From the NCBI RefSeq assembly GCF_001424905.1, contig NZ_LMCU01000001.1, positions 62,001-126,000 of the forward strand: a stretch of 64,000 nucleotides of DNA, written 5' to 3'. Under the pieces are notes generated by a model, which worked only from the letters and a program-made list of their open reading frames with translations, was not told where the DNA came from and ran no database searches. Each line of letters begins with the position of its first letter. The first letter of the stretch is position 1. Positions 27,020 to 37,563 of this stretch are shown piece by piece. This DNA is from Leifsonia sp. Root112D2 (GTDB taxonomy: Bacteria > Actinomycetota > Actinomycetes > Actinomycetales > Microbacteriaceae). Both the position numbers and the translations under genes were made by a program.

Positions 27020-28015
27020 TCAGCCGACGATGAGGCGGCGGGCGCCGGCCTCGAACTCGTCGAGGTCCCCGGTCTCTCCGGCGCGCACGGCGCGGCGGCC
27101 GACGACAAGCATGTAGACGAAGAATGCTGCAAGCGCGAGTGCGCCGATGCCGATCTTCACGGGCCATGGCCAGGGCGCCGGGGTCACGAAACCCTCGATG
27201 ACACCCGAGACCAGCAGCGAGAGCACCAGCCCGATCACCACCGTGAACAGTGCGCGGCCGTCTTCGGCGAGCGCCTGCCCGCGCGTGCGCGCCCCGGGCG
27301 CCACCCACGCCCAGAAGATGCGCAGTCCGGCCGCAGCGGCCACAAAGATTGACGTGAGTTCGAGCATCCCGTGCGGCGCGATGTACAGGAAGAACACATC
27401 CCCCTTGCCGTAGGCGAACATGATCGCGCCCGTCACGCCCACGTTCATCGCGTTCTGCAGAATAATGACCGGCACGTACAGCCCGAGAATGCCGAAGGCA
27501 ATACACTGCGCGGCAATCCAGGCATTGTTGGTCCACACCTGGCCCGTGAACGACGCTGCGGGGTTCGCCGAGTAATAGTCGGTGAAGCTGTGGTTCACGA
27601 GTTGCTTGAGGTCGGCATCCGACCCGTAATTGGCGAGCACCTGATGGTCGCCCAGCGTCCAGGCCGCGTAGAGGCCGCCGACGACCACCGTCACGAGCGC
27701 GACGGCGAGCGTCAACCAGCGCAGCCGAAACAGCGCGGCAGGCAGCTGGATGCCGAAAAACCGTGGCAGCTGCGAGAACAGATTGCTGCCCGCGCCCGTG
27801 AAGCGCAGCCGGGCCGTGGACAGCAGGATCGACAGGCGGTCGCCCTGGGGCGTCGACCCCGCCTGCGTGCGGATCGCCGACAGCTCGGTGGCCCCGGATT
27901 GGTACAGGTCGATGAGCTCGTCGGCCTCCACCCCCGAGAAGGTGCGTTTGCGACCGAGCGCGGCGAGGCGATCCCACTGATCACGGTGGGCAGCAGTGTA
28001 TGCGTCGAGGTCCAT
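27020..28015 (-). CDS. Stage II sporulation protein M-like membrane protein
   Basis: The 331-residue protein belongs to the SpoIIM/DUF95 family of membrane proteins, which in actinobacteria sits with RDD and MoxR/DUF58 genes. The N-terminal 95 residues are cytosolic (MDLDAYTAAHRDQWDRLAAL, key part HRDQWDRLA); then come about five helices, with the conserved segments NNAWIAAQCIAFG and APHGMLELTSIFVAAAAGL (key part PHGMLEL). The exact role is unknown; these bacteria do not sporulate. The ATG is only 8 to 17 nt from the start of the divergent RDD gene. Confidence 0.9.
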   Translation of the reverse strand: MDLDAYTAAHRDQWDRLAALGRKRTFSGVEADELIDLYQSGATELSAIRTQAGSTPQGDRLSILLSTARLRFTGAGSNLFSQLPRFFGIQLPAALFRLRWLTLAVALVTVVVGGLYAAWTLGDHQVLANYGSDADLKQLVNHSFTDYYSANPAASFTGQVWTNNAWIAAQCIAFGILGLYVPVIILQNAMNVGVTGAIMFAYGKGDVFFLYIAPHGMLELTSIFVAAAAGLRIFWAWVAPGARTRGQALAEDGRALFTVVIGLVLSLLVSGVIEGFVTPAPWPWPVKIGIGALALAAFFVYMLVVGRRAVRAGETGDLDEFEAGARRLIVG

Positions 28016-28032
28016 CTGCTTAGATGATATCC
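28016..28032. promoter_or_regulatory. Overlapping divergent leaderless start region
   Basis: Only 8-17 nt separate the divergent SpoIIM-like and RDD starts. On the minus strand TATCAT ends 8 nt before the SpoIIM ATG; on the plus strand TAGATG (28021-28026) ends 6 nt before the ATG at 28033. Both fit -10 elements for leaderless transcripts whose -35 regions lie in the neighbouring gene. Confidence 0.4.
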
Positions 28033-28935
28033 ATGGTCGACAGCGGTGCGCCCGAAGTGCCGGGTCTGGGCGACAGCGGCGCGCCCGGGTTCTCCGGCAT
28101 GGATGACGGCTCCGAGAACGAGTTGATGACCGGCGAGGCCGTCGCGCTCGACGTTCGGCCCGCGAGCTTCATTCTGCGCGCGGCCGGATCAATGATCGAT
28201 TGGCTGGCGTACGTGGCGCTGCTGGTGGGACTCGTGCTGGCGATCCTGTTTCTCGGCGGCGGCCTCGACACGGCGTTGCAGACGGCGCTCGTCACGATCA
28301 GCCTGGTGTTCGCCCTCGTGATAGTTCCGATGACGGTTGAGATCGCCTCCCGGGGCCGGTCACTGGGCAAATGGGCGGTGGGCGCACGTATCGTGCGCGA
28401 CGACGGAGGCGCCACCCAGTTTCGGCACGCATTCATTCGCGCGCTCACCGGGGTTCTCGAGATCTTCATGACCTTCGGCGGGCTTGCCGCGATAGCCGCG
28501 CTGCTCAACGGCCGCTCGAAGCGGCTCGGCGACCTGCTCGCCGGAACCTACAGCCAGCACGAGCGCGTGCCGCGCATTAACGACGTCATATACGGGGTGC
28601 CCGAGCCGCTCACGCAGTGGGCGACGATTGCGGATGTCGCGCGGCTGCCCGACCGCCTCTCGCGCCGCATCGCCGCGTATTTGCATCAGGCGGCGCAACT
28701 CACGCCTCTCGCTCGGGCCGGGTTAGCTGTGGAGCTGGCCGGGGAGGCATCCGCGTTCGTGGCGCCGTTGCCACTCCCGTCGAGTGGGTCCGCGGTGGAC
28801 GCCGAACTCTTTCTTGCGGGGGTGGCTGCGCTGCGTCGCGAGCGCGACACCGCCGCGCTGCGCCTCGAGGCCGAGCGGATGTCGCGCCTCGCGCCGGTGC
28901 TCACCGAGCTTCCGCACGCCTTCCCGTCCCGCTGA
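28033..28935 (+). CDS. RDD-domain membrane protein
   Basis: The 300-residue product has an N-terminal acidic segment, an RDD domain of three to four helices (about 45-165: RPASFILRAAGSMIDW, then SRGRSLGKWAVGARIVRDDGG, key part GRSLGKWAVG; and SKRLGDLLAGT) and a soluble C-terminal part. RDD proteins are small membrane proteins of uncertain transport function. Start chosen at ATG 28033 from a plausible leaderless -10; the ATG at 28024 would add MIS. It is divergent from the SpoIIM-like gene and convergent with ahcY. Confidence 0.88.
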   Translation: MVDSGAPEVPGLGDSGAPGFSGMDDGSENELMTGEAVALDVRPASFILRAAGSMIDWLAYVALLVGLVLAILFLGGGLDTALQTALVTISLVFALVIVPMTVEIASRGRSLGKWAVGARIVRDDGGATQFRHAFIRALTGVLEIFMTFGGLAAIAALLNGRSKRLGDLLAGTYSQHERVPRINDVIYGVPEPLTQWATIADVARLPDRLSRRIAAYLHQAAQLTPLARAGLAVELAGEASAFVAPLPLPSSGSAVDAELFLAGVAALRRERDTAALRLEAERMSRLAPVLTELPHAFPSR

Positions 28936-28939
28936 CCCA

Positions 28940-28962
28940 CGCCTCGCCGCCCGCCCGAGGCG
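28940..28962. terminator. Stem-loop between RDD gene and ahcY
   Basis: CGCCTCG (28940-28946) pairs perfectly with CGAGGCG (28956-28962) around a 9-nt loop between two convergent genes. It is a candidate bidirectional terminator. Confidence 0.5.
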
Positions 28963-28964
28963 GG

Positions 28965-30452
<1,488 letters not shown>

Positions 30453-30492
30453 GCGTCTATTCTCGCATCACCGCGCTGCTGTGCGTGGAGGC

Positions 30493-31926
30493 CTACGCGC
30501 GAATGAGCGCCAGCACGTGGTCGCGGATGCGTGCCATCGTGGGCTGGTCCGCGGCCTCGACGTTCAGGCGCAGCAACGGCTCCGTGTTGGAGGGGCGCAC
30601 GCTGAACCACCAGAACGGCTCATCGGGGCTCACCATGCCGGTGACGGTCAGTCCATCGAATTCGTCGAGATCGGCGATGGACGAATACGCCTCGACGATA
30701 CGCGTATACGCGGCCGGAACATCCGCAACGGTTGAATTGATCTCGCCCGAGCCCGCGTACGGATCGAAGCGCTCGGCAAGCTGCGAGAGCGGCGCATCCT
30801 GCGTGCCGAACTCGGCGAGCAGGTGCATCGCGGCGAGCATGCCGTTGTCCGCACTCCAGAAGTCGCGAAAATAATAGTGCGCCGAGTGCTCCCCACCGAA
30901 GATCGCGCCGGTGGCCCGCATCTCATCCTTGATGAGCGAATGCCCCACCTTGGTGCGAATCGCGGTGGCTCCAGCCGCCTCGATCGTCTCGGCAACGATA
31001 TTCGACGTGATCACGTTGTGCAGCACGGTGATCTCCGCATCCGGATCGGCGGCACGCACGCGCGTGATCTCCCGCAGGGCGACTATCGCCGCGACGGCCG
31101 AGGGGGTGACGGCCCGGCCGAGCTCGTCTACGACGAAGCAGCGGTCGGCGTCGCCGTCGAACGCCAACCCCAGGTCGGCGCCGTGCTGCACCACCGCCTT
31201 CTGCAGGTCGACAAGATTCGAGGGCTCGAGCGGGTTCGCCTCGTGGTTGGGAAAAGATCCGTCGAGTTCGAAATACAGGGGGATGACCGTGAGCGGCAGC
31301 GCGGGCAGCCCGGCAGCCTCTTCGAGCACGGCGGGAACGGTGAGCCCGCCCATGCCATTGCCGGCATCCACCACAACGGTGACGGGGCGGATGCCGCTGA
31401 GGTCGACGAGAGAGCGCAGGTACCCGGCGTATCCGGCCAGCACATTCTGCTCGCGGAACGTTCCCGGGGCCGGAGTCGAGACAAGGCCATCGGTGAGATA
31501 CGCCTCCGCCCTGTCGCGAATGGTGCCCAGCCCGGTCTGCATGCTGATGCCCTGCGCACCCGCACGAGCCAGCTTGATGCCGTTGTACGTTGCAGGGTTG
31601 TGACTGGCTGTGAACATCGCCGAGGGGGCGTTCAGAATGCCGGATGCGTAGTACGACTCGTCCGTGGAGCACAGCCCGATCGACACCACGTTGGCACCGC
31701 GGGCCTGTGCTCCTGCCGCGAATGCCGCCGCGAACTCCGGCGAGGAGTCACGCATGTCATGGCCGACCACAACGTCGCCGCCCGCCGCCCCGACCTCGTC
31801 GACGAAACCCGCCGCGATGGCCGTCACGATCTCAGCCGTCAGTGATTCGCCGACGAGTCCGCGTACGTCATAGCTCTTGACGACGGCATTCAGCTGGGCC
31901 CGAATGCTGCGGGCCGACGAGCTCAT
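30493..31926 (-). CDS. manB: Phosphomannomutase/phosphoglucomutase
   Basis: ManB interconverts mannose-6-phosphate and mannose-1-phosphate, feeding GDP-mannose for glycolipids and glycans. The 477-residue enzyme has the N-terminal SYDVRG motif, the phosphoserine loop TASHNPATYNGIK, the metal-binding loop FDGDADRCF and the phosphate-binding RPSNTEPLLRL near the C-terminus. The start overlaps the DUF3499 stop in ATGA. Together with manA at 40.7 kb and galE it would supply sugar precursors to the polysaccharide locus. Confidence 0.95.
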   Translation of the reverse strand: MSSSARSIRAQLNAVVKSYDVRGLVGESLTAEIVTAIAAGFVDEVGAAGGDVVVGHDMRDSSPEFAAAFAAGAQARGANVVSIGLCSTDESYYASGILNAPSAMFTASHNPATYNGIKLARAGAQGISMQTGLGTIRDRAEAYLTDGLVSTPAPGTFREQNVLAGYAGYLRSLVDLSGIRPVTVVVDAGNGMGGLTVPAVLEEAAGLPALPLTVIPLYFELDGSFPNHEANPLEPSNLVDLQKAVVQHGADLGLAFDGDADRCFVVDELGRAVTPSAVAAIVALREITRVRAADPDAEITVLHNVITSNIVAETIEAAGATAIRTKVGHSLIKDEMRATGAIFGGEHSAHYYFRDFWSADNGMLAAMHLLAEFGTQDAPLSQLAERFDPYAGSGEINSTVADVPAAYTRIVEAYSSIADLDEFDGLTVTGMVSPDEPFWWFSVRPSNTEPLLRLNVEAADQPTMARIRDHVLALIRA

Positions 31927-32144
31927 GCCCCGAAACCGCTCTCACCGAGCACCGAGTGGCGCACCACCTGCCAGCCCTTCGGGGCGGAAAGACGCTCGGC
32001 ATGAACGGTGCACAGATCGTAGCTGTGTGGCTCGTGCGCCATGCTGAGCGGCCCGAGCACGGCCATCGAATCCGCGTACACATAGGTCAACGTGGAGACG
32101 GCATCGTTGCTGCACGCGGCTCGGGAACACGGACGATTCGGCAT
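31923..32144 (-). CDS. DUF3499 family protein
   Basis: The 73-residue protein matches the short actinobacterial DUF3499 family (Rv3258c-like), with CSRAACSNDAVSTLTYVYADS at the start (key parts CSRAAC and TLTYVYADS), then EPHSYDLCTVHAERL and KGWQVVR. The Cys/His pattern (CxxxxC near the N-terminus and CxxH) suggests a small zinc ribbon. The ATG is preceded by GGAGGG; the upstream extension is non-coding. It is coupled to manB by an ATGA overlap and divergent from the Rv3259-like gene. Function unknown. Confidence 0.88.
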   Translation of the reverse strand: MPNRPCSRAACSNDAVSTLTYVYADSMAVLGPLSMAHEPHSYDLCTVHAERLSAPKGWQVVRHSVLGESGFGA

Positions 32145-32188
32145 CGCCCTCCAGACTATCCCGAGCCCTTCCGCCGTAGGATGTCGAC

Positions 32189-32632
32189 ATGCCCCGTTCC
32201 CGTCATGCCAGCGTCGAGCCGTCCCCGCGCAGCGCGTGGCGCAGCAGGCACGGACACGGCGCACGAGGCCCCGTCACCGGACCCCACCTGCCCATGCTGC
32301 ACAGCCGCATCGACTTGTTCGAGTCGACCGTGGCATCCACCGCCGACTACCTCAAGGGGCTCTGGCCGACAGACCTGGCGCAGGTGCGCTTCGAGGTGGC
32401 CTCGGCACCGATCTCGACCACGGATCCGCGCGGGGTCGAGCGCTGGCGGGTCGACCCGCAGACCCACACCGTGATTCTCTACAGGGTGCCGATCCAGCGG
32501 CTCAGCAAGCTGCACCGCAACGACGAACTGCACCAGCGGATGCTCGTGGAGAGTTGCGTTTTCCGTGCCGTCGCCGAGTTGCTCGGCAAGGACCCGTGGG
32601 ATTTGGCTCCCGAGAGATTTCGCCACTTCTAA
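32189..32632 (+). CDS. Rv3259-like 'metallopeptidase family' protein lacking the catalytic motif
   Basis: The 147-residue product corresponds to the protein annotated as a zincin-like metallopeptidase between DUF3499 and DUF5719 in many actinobacteria. The N-terminal 35 residues are basic and disordered. The core runs from RIDLFESTVAS to the C-terminus, with ILYRVPIQRL and HQRMLVESCVFRAVAEL. No HExxH motif is present: the equivalent region reads NDELHQRMLVESC. So peptidase activity should not be assumed. The gene is divergent from DUF3499 and convergent with DUF5719. Confidence 0.8.
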   Translation: MPRSRHASVEPSPRSAWRSRHGHGARGPVTGPHLPMLHSRIDLFESTVASTADYLKGLWPTDLAQVRFEVASAPISTTDPRGVERWRVDPQTHTVILYRVPIQRLSKLHRNDELHQRMLVESCVFRAVAELLGKDPWDLAPERFRHF

Positions 32633-32643
32633 GCACGGGACGG

Positions 32644-32694
32644 GGCCGCAATGCGGCCTACGCAACGCTGAACCTTGACGCCCGAGCGGTTCAG
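32644..32694. terminator. Two stem-loops between convergent genes
   Basis: GGCCGC-aat-GCGGCC (32644-32658) and CTGAACC-N13-GGTTCAG (32668-32694) lie between the Rv3259-like gene and the DUF5719 gene. Both are perfect stems and probable terminators. Confidence 0.45.
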
Positions 32695-32737
32695 GCGCTT
32701 CTAGGCGTGGCCGGCCGGTATCCGGCGCGCCACGCGT

Positions 32738-34216
32738 CTACCGCGGATACACCGTGATGGCACTCGCCAGCGGCGCGGCAGGCTGCAGGGCGAATGACGC
32801 GAGCTGGCCGTCGCCGCTGTATCCGACCGAGGCGACGAGGCCCGCGGCGCCAGCCACCGCGTACACCCCCGCGGTCGGGAGCGCGACGCTCGTGCCGGCG
32901 CCAGCAGGCACCGTGACCTTCTGCGCGACGCCCGCCCGCGAGGTGATGGTGAGCGCGGCATCCGTCGTCGCGGTGTTGAGCAGATGCAGCGTGGCACCGG
33001 GGCCGGCGCTGATCGGCGCGAGGAAGGCATCCGACAGTGGTGAAGACGCCGTGAACCAGGCGAAGTCTTTTGCGGTGGCGCTTGCCGTCGAGGTGCGCGC
33101 GGCGGCAACGATCGGCTGATCGGAGGTGACATCGAGCGTGTAGTTGCCGTCGCTGAGTGCGTCGAGCGGGATCTCGGTGACCACGCCTGGCTTCAGCGTG
33201 GCAGTGTAGGCGTCGCCGGTGGCCGTGCCGGTCTCGCCTACAACGCCGACACTCACCTGGGCCGGCTTGCTGCCGGGCACGAGCACTCGCAGGGCGGGGA
33301 GGTTGCTGCCGTAGCCCTCGCTGGACTGGCTGGCCTTCAGGGCGGACAGCGTGCGCACCATCATCCCGGCGATCTGCTGGTGGGTTGAGGGAGCGCCCGT
33401 CGCGGCGGTCATCTCGACGCCGCCCGGTTCGATGCCCTGAACGACGCTCTGCTGCATGGTAGCCAGCACGCGGCCCCCATGGGTCTGCACGTGCACGACG
33501 GGGGCACTGACGGATGGCGCCAGCCCCGCGAGCGGCACGATCTTCTGCGCGCCGGCGGGCACCGAGATGCCGGTTCCGCCGGGGGCGCTCACCGGACCGG
33601 ATTCGCCGTAGACGGTGAGGTCGACGGTGGCGAGCGCCGCGCCCGGATTGGTGAGGAGCACCAGGCTGGTCTGGCCGAGGCTGGTGGCTCCGGCGACCAG
33701 CCAGCTGTCTGCGGAGGCGTCGTCGCAGGCCGCTGCCGCGAGCCCGCTCAGATCCTCCTGGGTTGCCCGCTGGCTCTGGCTGCCGACGATGAGCGGCGGC
33801 CGGGTCGCGCCGGGGGCCACCGGAACGGTGATCAGCAGCGGCGCGCCGTTGTGGGAGCTGCTGCCTCCGGTCTTGAGCGCCTTCCTCTGCGGATTCGCCT
33901 GTTCGGCACCGGTTTCTGTTCCGGTGCCCGTGGCGGCTCCGGCGTCTGTTCTGGCGCCGGCGACCGTCGCCGGCGTTCCGAATGCGGATGCCGCTGCGGC
34001 GTTGCTCGAGTCGGCCGCAAGCGCCAGGATCGGCCCGGGGCACACGCGTGCCTGGTCAGTCGGAACGGGCGTGACCTTCACCGCCGGTGGCGCGACGGTG
34101 TGGGAGGGCAGGGGTACCCAGAGCGCCACCGCGACGGCCGCCGCCGCGACGGCGATGCCCACGACACCGGTGACCGCGCGCGCGCTCCCGCGCACGATGC
34201 CCTGTCTAGTCGACAC
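32738..34216 (-). CDS. DUF5719 family membrane-anchored extracytoplasmic protein
   Basis: The 492-residue protein begins at GTG 34216 (STRQGIVRG), has one transmembrane helix at about 17-37 and a large Ala/Gly/Thr/Val-rich extracytoplasmic part with repeated beta-strand patterns (VLLTNPGAALATVDLTVYG, key part NPGAALATVDL; AGAQKIVPLAGLAP). This fits DUF5719, the family that follows the large GT2 in the whiB2 region of actinobacteria. Its start overlaps the end of the glycosyltransferase gene by 11 nt, indicating translational coupling. It may help present or assemble a surface glycan; this is inference from context. Confidence 0.82.
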   Translation of the reverse strand: MSTRQGIVRGSARAVTGVVGIAVAAAAVAVALWVPLPSHTVAPPAVKVTPVPTDQARVCPGPILALAADSSNAAAASAFGTPATVAGARTDAGAATGTGTETGAEQANPQRKALKTGGSSSHNGAPLLITVPVAPGATRPPLIVGSQSQRATQEDLSGLAAAACDDASADSWLVAGATSLGQTSLVLLTNPGAALATVDLTVYGESGPVSAPGGTGISVPAGAQKIVPLAGLAPSVSAPVVHVQTHGGRVLATMQQSVVQGIEPGGVEMTAATGAPSTHQQIAGMMVRTLSALKASQSSEGYGSNLPALRVLVPGSKPAQVSVGVVGETGTATGDAYTATLKPGVVTEIPLDALSDGNYTLDVTSDQPIVAAARTSTASATAKDFAWFTASSPLSDAFLAPISAGPGATLHLLNTATTDAALTITSRAGVAQKVTVPAGAGTSVALPTAGVYAVAGAAGLVASVGYSGDGQLASFALQPAAPLASAITVYPR

Positions 34217-37200
34217 GTTCGCCCCCGCTCTCCCCCGCCGCGTGGCTCTCGCCCGCCCCTGGGCTCTCGCGGCCGTGGCCGCGTTCGTCCCCCCGACCGT
34301 GCTCGTCGAAAACGACGGAATTATTGGCGCTGTGCGCATCTGACGAGGCTTGAGCACGCGCATCCGCCTCTGTCTCCGTCGTTTTGGACGGGACCGGGCT
34401 CAGGTCGACGCCTGCAGAAGCGGATGCGCGCGGCTCGCCCGCGGCATCCGGAGCGTCCGCCTCTCCCCGGCCTCGTTCCAAAACGACGGAACTATCTGTT
34501 TTTTCGTCCGTTATTGAAGGATCGCTCGACCCTTCATCGCTTTTCTCCGTCGTTTTCGACGGCACGGCCGGGGACGGGACGGAGGGCTCCACCGGGTCGG
34601 GCGGCGGCGAGCCCTTCGGCGACGCGGCGGCGCGCGAGCGGGGCCGGCCGCGGCGCGGCTCGGTGAACTCGGTCACGCGACCGGTCGGAAGCGCCAGCAG
34701 CAGGAAAATTCCGAAGATCACACCGAGCACAACGAGCGACAGCGGGCGCGCCGCGCCACCGGCATCCGGGGGAATACGTGCGGCGGCAGGAATCGCCTTC
34801 TCGTCACCGGCATCGAAGCTGAACAGCGCACCGTAGCCAGTCTCGGCCACGTCGGCCAGGTGCGCGTTGGCCGTGAGAGCAGTGGATGCCCGCGTGCTCG
34901 TCGCCACGGCCTCACGACTGGGGTCCTCGTGCGCCGCGTGCGCGGCCGGCGCGAGCAGTACGAATCCGATGCCCAGCCGGGACAGCTGCTCAGACGGGTC
35001 CTGCCCGCTCTGCGAGGCGAGATTGCCGGCCAGGGACGCGAGCGCGCGCTCGCCCGATCCCGCACCCTCCCGGGTACTCAGCAGGGTGCTTTGGCTGTCC
35101 AGGGTGTTGCCCGTTCCGCGAAGCAACTCCGCAGCGATGCCGCCGTCAGCTTGTGGGGTCAGGCGCAACGTTCCGATGCGCGGGTTTGTGGCGGCATCCG
35201 CTGTCACGACGGCGGGCAAGGTGCGCCCGTCACCGCCTGCGACGACGGTTGTGCCGAGCGGCAGGCTGATGGCCGCGGGGGTGATGGCGACGGCAACCGC
35301 AACGACGACGACCCACGCGGGCACCAGCGCCGCGCGACCGAGAGCGCCGAGCCCGATAGTGGCCGCCCCGACCAGCCCGAGCCAGTAGAGGCTCAGCCCT
35401 GCCCCCGCCCACACCGCAACGGATGCCGAGCCGACCGTCGCGACGGCCAGCTGGCCGGCAGCAATGGCCGTCAGGAAGCCGAGCAGTGCCACGCCGAGAC
35501 TGAGCATCGCACGAGCCGACCCGCGCAGGAACATGGCCAGGAGTGCCAACACCCCGAGCGGGATCAGCAGGATGGGCACGATGAACACGGGAGCGACGCC
35601 GGATAGTGAATGTTCGGACAGGAACTGCGCCCAGCCGCCGAGCGAGGCATCCGGGAACCCGCTGACAAGCTCCCAGGCGTGAGGTCGGTTACTGGCGAGT
35701 GGAACCGCGGGATCCGCCATGAGCGCCAGCCAGTTGCCTACGGCGCCCTGCTGCCACACGAGCGGCGCGAAGAGCGCCAGCGCCGGCAGGGGCATCACGA
35801 TGAGCCGCGCAATATGGCGGCCCGCCAGCACGAGGCTCACGATCCAGAGCACGATCAGCGCCGGCCCCAGCGAAGGTGCGCAGGCCAGCGTCGCGGCCGC
35901 AAGAATCGCCGTGGTCGCCGCAGCCGCCCACGATCGTGACGCCGAAACGCCGGCGAAGAACAGCCAGGGCAGCAGCAGGTGCACCAGAACCGCGGATGGC
36001 CGGCCCGTCTGCAACCCCAGCAACAGGCTCGGCGCGAGAGCCCACACGACGGCGGCGGTCGCACGCAGGCCCATTCGGTCGGTGACGCGGCTCGCGGCGA
36101 TCCAGGCGCCGAGGGCGGCCAGAGGCAGCGCGGCAATCCACACGATCGTCAGAGAGAACGACGGCTGCCAGAAGGTCAGCGAGCCGAGAACGGCAAGCAC
36201 GGCACTGAACGGATCCGCCGCGCCGACGAATCCGAGGCCGATGTCGCGCCATCCGTAGCCCACATGATCCCAGAGGGCGGCGACGCTGCCGGAAAGCGGC
36301 AGCAGGGATCCGCCGGTCAGAACGGATGTGCCGAGAAGCGGAACGCTCAGCGCCACGCCGATGACGGCCATGACCAGAACGACCCAGACTCCACCGCCCG
36401 AGAAGAACCGCAACTCCTTCTTTTCTCCGCGATAGCGCAGCAGAGCGGCCTCGCGCTTCAGCGCGCGTGCCCGACGCTCCTCGGCATGCGGAATGCGCAG
36501 CGGCTTGACGGCGGCAAAGCCGACGACCTTACTCCGGGCGATGGCACGGCGTGCGGAAGTGGTGCTCACCGCATTGAACGCGGTGGCGAAAGCTGCCGCG
36601 AGTTCACCGATGATGGCGCCGGGCTCCTTGCGCACCAGGCGAGCGAGCGAGCGAGCGATGGCGAGCGGCACCAGGGACAGCCAATGCAACGGCACGGCGG
36701 CGGCGGGCGCGTATGCCATGCGCCGGTGCAGCTGCGCGGCGCGGCGCACACGGAAGAGTCGCCGACGATTTCTGCCCTTCGTGGAGCGGCTCGGCCCCGC
36801 AACGCCGTCGGCAGCGAACCCCACGCGCGCGGCGGGAACAAGCACGACCCGAGATCCGGCCAGACGCACGCGCACACAGAAATCGAGGCCGTCGTCAACG
36901 AGGGGAAGGCCCGGGTCGAAGCCGCCCAGCCGCTCCCACAGCGTGTGTCGCACGAGCATGCCGCCGGGCGCCACTGCCAGCACGTCGCTCAGCCCGTCGT
37001 GCTGCGCCTGGTCGAGTTCGTCCTCGACCAGGGGCACGGATGCGCCGAGCGGCGTCATCGCCTCGCCGAGGCCGCGCAGTGTGCTCGGTTCGTTCCAGTC
37101 GACCAGCTTCGGCCCCGCCACCGCGACCGATGGCGACACCTCGACCGCCGCGAGAAGCATTTCGAGTGCACGAGGCTCGGGTGCGGTGTCCTGCGCCAGC

Positions 37201-37469
37201 AGCCAGAGCCACTCGTGATCGGAGACGGCCTGCCCGACCGAGCGCAGGCCCGTCGCCACCGCCGCGCCGAACGGCAGCGTTTCGCGCACAGAGACGATCT
37301 GGGTCAGCGAGTAATTCGCAAGAACAGCGGCGGAATCGTCGCTGGCCGAGCACATGACGGCGACCACGACATCCGGCTGCCTGCTTTGGGCTTTCAGGGC
37401 GTCGAGCGTTCGCGTCAGGTGCTCGCCGCCATTGCGGGCGACAACAATCGCGGTGACTCTCGGATACAT
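34206..37469 (-). CDS. Large GT2 glycosyltransferase with multispanning membrane domain and repeat-derived tail
   Basis: The 1087-residue protein has an N-terminal family-2 glycosyltransferase domain (about 1-280; TAIVVARNGGEHLTRTLDAL, key part VVARNGGEHL; WLLAQDTAP in place of a classical DxD; PLVDDGLDFCVRVR), then about 12 transmembrane helices (about 350-760), a soluble region and a final helix near 910-930. It is the Rv3779/whiB2-linked type of transferase thought to use a lipid-linked donor. The last 140 residues are charged and disordered, and two 77-nt palindromic elements lie inside this part (residues about 972-997 and 1029-1054), giving the repeated SKTTE and SVV motifs. Confidence 0.88.
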   Translation of the reverse strand: MYPRVTAIVVARNGGEHLTRTLDALKAQSRQPDVVVAVMCSASDDSAAVLANYSLTQIVSVRETLPFGAAVATGLRSVGQAVSDHEWLWLLAQDTAPEPRALEMLLAAVEVSPSVAVAGPKLVDWNEPSTLRGLGEAMTPLGASVPLVEDELDQAQHDGLSDVLAVAPGGMLVRHTLWERLGGFDPGLPLVDDGLDFCVRVRLAGSRVVLVPAARVGFAADGVAGPSRSTKGRNRRRLFRVRRAAQLHRRMAYAPAAAVPLHWLSLVPLAIARSLARLVRKEPGAIIGELAAAFATAFNAVSTTSARRAIARSKVVGFAAVKPLRIPHAEERRARALKREAALLRYRGEKKELRFFSGGGVWVVLVMAVIGVALSVPLLGTSVLTGGSLLPLSGSVAALWDHVGYGWRDIGLGFVGAADPFSAVLAVLGSLTFWQPSFSLTIVWIAALPLAALGAWIAASRVTDRMGLRATAAVVWALAPSLLLGLQTGRPSAVLVHLLLPWLFFAGVSASRSWAAAATTAILAAATLACAPSLGPALIVLWIVSLVLAGRHIARLIVMPLPALALFAPLVWQQGAVGNWLALMADPAVPLASNRPHAWELVSGFPDASLGGWAQFLSEHSLSGVAPVFIVPILLIPLGVLALLAMFLRGSARAMLSLGVALLGFLTAIAAGQLAVATVGSASVAVWAGAGLSLYWLGLVGAATIGLGALGRAALVPAWVVVVAVAVAITPAAISLPLGTTVVAGGDGRTLPAVVTADAATNPRIGTLRLTPQADGGIAAELLRGTGNTLDSQSTLLSTREGAGSGERALASLAGNLASQSGQDPSEQLSRLGIGFVLLAPAAHAAHEDPSREAVATSTRASTALTANAHLADVAETGYGALFSFDAGDEKAIPAAARIPPDAGGAARPLSLVVLGVIFGIFLLLALPTGRVTEFTEPRRGRPRSRAAASPKGSPPPDPVEPSVPSPAVPSKTTEKSDEGSSDPSITDEKTDSSVVLERGRGEADAPDAAGEPRASASAGVDLSPVPSKTTETEADARAQASSDAHSANNSVVFDEHGRGDERGHGRESPGAGESHAAGESGGERVD
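34309..34385. repeat. Palindromic element C1 (77 nt), within the GT2 coding tail
   Basis: Ends AAAACGACGGA (34309-34319) and TCCGTCGTTTT (34375-34385) are perfect inverted repeats around a 55-nt core. The pyrimidine-rich core end lies on the right in plus-strand view. It is translated on the minus strand as part of the disordered tail of the glycosyltransferase. Confidence 0.9.
34480..34556. repeat. Palindromic element C2 (77 nt), within the GT2 coding tail
   Basis: Ends AAAACGACGGA (34480-34490) and TCCGTCGTTTT (34546-34556) are perfect. The 55-nt core is only about 44% GC, much lower than its surroundings. It has the same polarity as C1 and is also in frame on the minus strand. Confidence 0.9.
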
Positions 37470-37563
37470 CGGGGCAAGCCTAGGTTGCCCCCGGCGAATC
37501 GCCGCTCAGGCTGCGCGGGTGTCGCGCATCGAGATGCCTCGACACGGTTCGCGCCGCGTCACG

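Noticed and set aside
30453..30492. SAH riboswitch upstream of ahcY
   Set aside because: The gap to manB is only 40 nt and shows no riboswitch-like fold.
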